From contig RXOD01004090.1 of the NCBI GenBank assembly GCA_005223375.1, forward strand, positions 1-29,193: a DNA stretch of 29,193 nucleotides. Reading direction: 5' to 3'. Below, piece by piece: positions 26,681-29,193 of the stretch. This DNA is from Amoebophrya sp. AT5.2. Lineage: Eukaryota > Sar > Dinophyceae > Syndiniales > Amoebophryaceae. The position numbers and the translations under genes are program-made. Within the stretch, counting starts at the first letter, position 1; each line of letters opens with the position of its first letter. A model generated the notes under the pieces. The model saw only the letters and a program-made list of their open reading frames with translations, was not told the origin of the DNA and did not search any database.

Positions 26681-27538
26681 TCAAGAACTAAAATCGATTT
26701 GCCTCTCTATAGCCTTTTTCCGGTACGGGTCGAGAGTCTCCTTGGCGAGAACCTGCGTTTGCTGCGTTTGGCCCATCGCTCCCGGACCTCCGGGAACCAT
26801 CACTGTGACCGTTTTCACCACCTCGACCACCTCTGGGTCCGGGTGCGACCGAATCCAGCGCGCCAGAAACAGCTGGATCCAGAGCACGAAGCTGACGAAC
26901 CAGATTTGCATAAACCGCTGGGTGAGCTCCATGATGCGCCAACCCGACCCCAGCATCCAGGCGCGCACGTTTTGTTTCGTGCAGGCGAGGAGCGAGACGT
27001 TCACCAGATGGCAGTTCATGATGCAGGCGACCGACCCGAACATTAGCATGAAGTGGTAAATGGCGAACACCCAATCCAACAGGAATTCAAACGTGAGTTC
27101 AAACTCTTGATGTCCTTCTTGTGACGAGGGACGAGAGGGACCACCCGACACCAGTTCACTCATCATGATACTGCTGCACCCAATCGGCATCAGGGTCGCG
27201 AACAGCAGTAAATACATCAAAGTGTAACTGTCGTTCTCCGACAGTATGGCGTTTCGGATTTCCTCCGCGTCGCGCCCGCTCCGCGCCAAGCGAATGCTCC
27301 ACTCGCGACGATGGTCCATCCAAATGATGCCGTCGTCCATCTTCCACACATTTCGCATGTGCCTCTTCAGACTATGCAGCGTGAAAAGGGAAGGCTTGCG
27401 GAAGAGCCGGGGGGGCGGAAGCTGTGCTGTGGGCGGAAGTTGTGCTGTGGGCGGAAAAGCCGACGGCGAATTGACGTGGATGTCGGTGTCGCCCGCGACG
27501 TCGACATCCTCTTGAGTCTGAGACACCTCCTCGGACAT
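26681..27538 (-). CDS. Three-span membrane protein, 285 aa
   Basis: Starts at the ATG at 27538 (MSEEVSQTQEDVDVAGDTDI). The N-terminal 45 residues are acidic, then Pro-rich with a short duplication (PPTAQL twice, an 18-bp tandem in the DNA). A basic amphipathic region (LHSLKRHMRNVWKM, HRREWSIRLARSG) leads to TM1 at about 105-127 (SYTLMYLLLFATLMPIGCSS), TM2 at 152-186 (DWVFAIYHFMLMFGSVACIM), and TM3 at 209-229 (FMQIWFVSFVLWIQLFLARW). The C-terminal tail is polar with a Gly/Pro turn (MVPGGPGAMGQ). I do not recognise the family. The layout of a basic pre-TM1 helix and three or four spans is loosely like ORAI-type channels, but no diagnostic motif supports that. There is no signal peptide; the N-terminus is probably cytosolic. 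Confidence 0.75.
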   Translation of the reverse strand: MSEEVSQTQEDVDVAGDTDIHVNSPSAFPPTAQLPPTAQLPPPRLFRKPSLFTLHSLKRHMRNVWKMDDGIIWMDHRREWSIRLARSGRDAEEIRNAILSENDSYTLMYLLLFATLMPIGCSSIMMSELVSGGPSRPSSQEGHQEFELTFEFLLDWVFAIYHFMLMFGSVACIMNCHLVNVSLLACTKQNVRAWMLGSGWRIMELTQRFMQIWFVSFVLWIQLFLARWIRSHPDPEVVEVVKTVTVMVPGGPGAMGQTQQTQVLAKETLDPYRKKAIERQIDFSS

Positions 27539-27917
27539 CTTCTTGTGCTTCTAGCGGTACAAGCGTACAGCTTGTTGTAAGGAGGAGTATACAGCAGAGT
27601 ACCTACTGTAGTTGCAGGCACTGTGTGCCTCTACCAATCGAATTCGTAATATTTGCGGATGTAACTACGGCAAACGGTTTTCTACGAAGACGCGACATGC
27701 ATGCCTCTTCCGAACCAGACGCGCGGCACTAACATGAGCATTGACACCCACCAGTATGACCACGAACCATTCATCACGAAAGCCATCGCATTTCTGCTCG
27801 TGCTTCGTCTCTGTGCTCGACGTACAGGCCTTTAAAAAGTCAACACCAACAGTGTCAAAGAGAACTGTGCCAAACGGCAAACATTTCTTTCGATAGCAAA
27901 ACACTTTTCTTATCTTA

Positions 27918-28217
27918 TCAGTACTGGTCGGTTGGTTCAGTCCTGGTTTTCTTATCAGTCCTGCGCAAGCGTACATTCAGATCCCCATTCCCCCCGGTCT
28001 TTCGATATACTGGTCCGCCAATGCGATTCGTTCCGTGGACTTCTTCTAGGAACGCCCACAGCGGTATCGCTACGTTAGAGGTGGTGTAACTACACCTCCT
28101 GACGAAAATTACTATTACTTGTACGACTTCCAAAAAAAAGACGAGCAAACTGCGAAGTACATCGACATGTTCATGGGGATACATGCTTGCAATCAATATC
28201 AACATCATGATCTTCAT
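27918..28217 (-). CDS. Possible small hydrophobic or secreted protein, 99 aa
   Basis: The ATG at 28217 follows a textbook T-rich tract and CAG with no gap, so the start is marked by an acceptor site. The N-terminus MKIMMLILIASMYPHEHVDV could be a signal peptide, and a second hydrophobic stretch (LLVFFLEVVQVIVIFV) could be a membrane span. The rest is basic with no motif. GC content is low for a gene in this window. It may instead be an internal exon, either of the gene to its right (28581-29193) or of an unseen one. No family is recognised. Confidence 0.35.
   Translation of the reverse strand: MKIMMLILIASMYPHEHVDVLRSLLVFFLEVVQVIVIFVRRCSYTTSNVAIPLWAFLEEVHGTNRIGGPVYRKTGGNGDLNVRLRRTDKKTRTEPTDQY
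28080..28099. repeat. 9-bp inverted repeat, one mismatch, 2-nt spacer
   Basis: GGTGGTGTA (28080-28088) and TACACCTCC (28091-28099) pair with one mismatch around the dinucleotide AC. The arm length and AC spacer are the same as in the perfect palindrome at 5332-5351. It overlaps the possible small gene at 27918-28217. Confidence 0.5.
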
Positions 28218-28238
28218 CTGGAAAATAAAAAAAATGGC
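28218..28238 (-). promoter_or_regulatory. Strong splice acceptor abutting an ATG
   Basis: On the minus strand a TTTTTTTTATTTTCCAG tract ends exactly at the ATG at 28217. It is the best acceptor-like site in the window and could serve spliced-leader addition or a cis intron. Confidence 0.5.
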
Positions 28239-28580
28239 ACTTTCTTAGAGTGAGTGTACCCGCCGCAGGTGGTTTGACGCCAGTCTAATTGAAACACTGG
28301 CAAAACACTGCAAGGAAGTGGTCGGGAATTTCGCCTGATCAACAAGTAACCAAAAACACAAACAAAATCAATGGCTCATTTCATACTCGACCGGAGATGG
28401 AAACTTTGATGACAACGCCGACAGGAGACAGGGCTTACCAAATCCGAAACGAGTACGTTCCTCCCGTGCCCTCTGTTCATACATCGGTCCGTCGCTATCT
28501 AATGACGCCCTCCTAGTCGGCCGCTTGCTTCACATTTTTTTTGCGTGAAGTGTACCTTGAGTCCGACCTCAGTGTCTAGC

Positions 28581-29193
28581 CTACAACCCTGGCTCCTTTG
28601 CCCCGGATGTTGGTCCCCCGCGCCGAAGGAGTTCGAAGTAGGCCCCTGCTTGTAGCCCACCTCCCGGCGCACCTTCACTACAACTAGCCGCAGCGTCGTC
28701 GTAATACTGGTGTCCCAGGAATTCCTCCTCCACAGCGCAGCCTTCCACAGAATCTGGCGAATCTATGCTGGAAGCGGATAGGTTCGAAGACGCGGCAGCG
28801 GTTTCCAATCCTACTTGCGACGTCGTTGATCCTGGCGACATTCTTGGGCGATCAAGCAGCTTTCTCACCGCCTCCAGGGCCCGCTCCTTCTGGTCAGAGG
28901 TGACTTGCGTTTTCCCAGCGCTCGCGCCGAGCGACAGAAGGAGGGCGGTTACGGTACATATCTGCGCGTTCTTCTCGTCCAATTCCAGCATGGGGCCGCT
29001 CCGCGGCGCGTCTTGCATGTAGTTGTAGTTGTCCAGGATGTGGGTGGGATCATTCCGCGCCGCGTGTTGCTCGAAACACACCTCTTGTTGTCCGGGTGCG
29101 GGTTCACGCTGGTACTCTGGCCGCCCGCTGTAGTCGCCGTGTTGGTGGTCTGGCCGCCCGCCGTAGTCGCCGTGTTGGTGGTCTGGCCGCCCG
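28581..29193 (-). CDS. Repeat-containing hypothetical protein, 5'-partial
   Basis: The frame runs open off the right edge of the window, so the N-terminus is missing; 203 codons are visible. The visible start is an 11-residue tandem repeat, GGRPDHQHGDY, in two copies plus a diverged third (SGRPEYQREP). A more ordered block follows (KNAQICTVTALLLSLGASAG and QKERALEAVRKLLDRPRMSP), probably helical. The tail is Ser- and Gly-rich with an acidic stretch (VEGCAVEEEFLGHQYYDDAA). No domain is recognised. The internal GTG start at 29081 is not a real start, since the repeat continues upstream in the same frame. Asp/His/Tyr-rich repeats of this kind are usually disordered. Confidence 0.6.
   Translation of the reverse strand, partial: GRPDHQHGDYGGRPDHQHGDYSGRPEYQREPAPGQQEVCFEQHAARNDPTHILDNYNYMQDAPRSGPMLELDEKNAQICTVTALLLSLGASAGKTQVTSDQKERALEAVRKLLDRPRMSPGSTTSQVGLETAAASSNLSASSIDSPDSVEGCAVEEEFLGHQYYDDAAASCSEGAPGGGLQAGAYFELLRRGGPTSGAKEPGL
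29116..29193 (-). repeat. 33-bp coding tandem repeat at the window edge
   Basis: Two almost identical 33-bp units (29116-29148 and 29149-29181, one base different) and the start of a third (29182-29193) encode the 11-residue repeat of the edge gene. Near identity suggests recent expansion, and the array continues beyond the window. Confidence 0.85.

Larger units (their letters stand above)
27539..28580. other. 1-kb spacer with a possible small gene
   Basis: This AT-rich region separates the three-span protein from the repeat-containing gene at the right edge. It contains one candidate small gene with an excellent acceptor (27918-28217) and a short inverted repeat at 28080-28099. A second minus-strand frame at 27665-27976 has no features and is left out. 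Confidence 0.4.

Noticed and set aside
1..29193. CRISPR arrays, bacterial operons, transposases
   Set aside because: No regularly spaced repeat-spacer array, no ribosome-binding-site pattern and no transposase motifs were seen; introns and protein types are eukaryotic.

Overview
The window looks like nuclear DNA of a gene-dense microbial eukaryote, not a bacterium. Its proteins are eukaryotic in type: a Mps1/TTK-like protein kinase, an ankyrin protein, a degenerate EF-hand protein and a NicO-like membrane protein with very long low-complexity insertions. Two genes only make sense with short GT-AG introns. Every gene I can support lies on the minus strand. Several start codons sit a few bases downstream of a pyrimidine-rich tract ending in AG, as expected if mRNAs receive a spliced leader. 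One-strand gene arrays plus probable trans-splicing suggest a dinoflagellate-lineage alveolate, possibly a compact syndinian such as Amoebophrya. That placement is inference; no marker gene proves it.

Layout from right to left, which is the direction of transcription. At the right edge is the 3' part of a gene whose N-terminal region is an 11-residue tandem repeat (28581-29193). A possible small hydrophobic protein (27918-28217) and a three-span membrane protein (26681-27538) follow. Next is a membrane or acidic-tail protein whose 5' end is entangled with a 30-bp inverted repeat (25602-26399). A four-exon EF-hand-like gene (22862-25144) has a third intron full of short direct repeats. Then come a probable secreted or surface glycoprotein (21125-21859), an unrecognised disordered protein (19838-20515), and a three-exon NicO/UreH-like six-span protein with a His-rich segment (14810-19215). 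A quiet 1.6-kb spacer is followed by a small unrecognised protein (12666-13166), a 1466-residue Ser/Thr/Pro/Arg-rich protein (7992-12392), an ankyrin protein with a TIR-like front domain (5826-7427), a TTK-like kinase with a C-terminal membrane anchor (1567-4878), and an unrecognised 203-residue protein (657-1268).

No operon-like functional theme is evident; the genes look like unrelated neighbours in a one-way array. The most notable result is the NicO-like gene: its two transporter halves lie in different frames and exons and are recovered only by joining exons across two short introns. No rRNA, tRNA, CRISPR or transposase was seen. Coding stretches appear richer in GC than the spacers. All family calls are by eye from motifs, without a database search.
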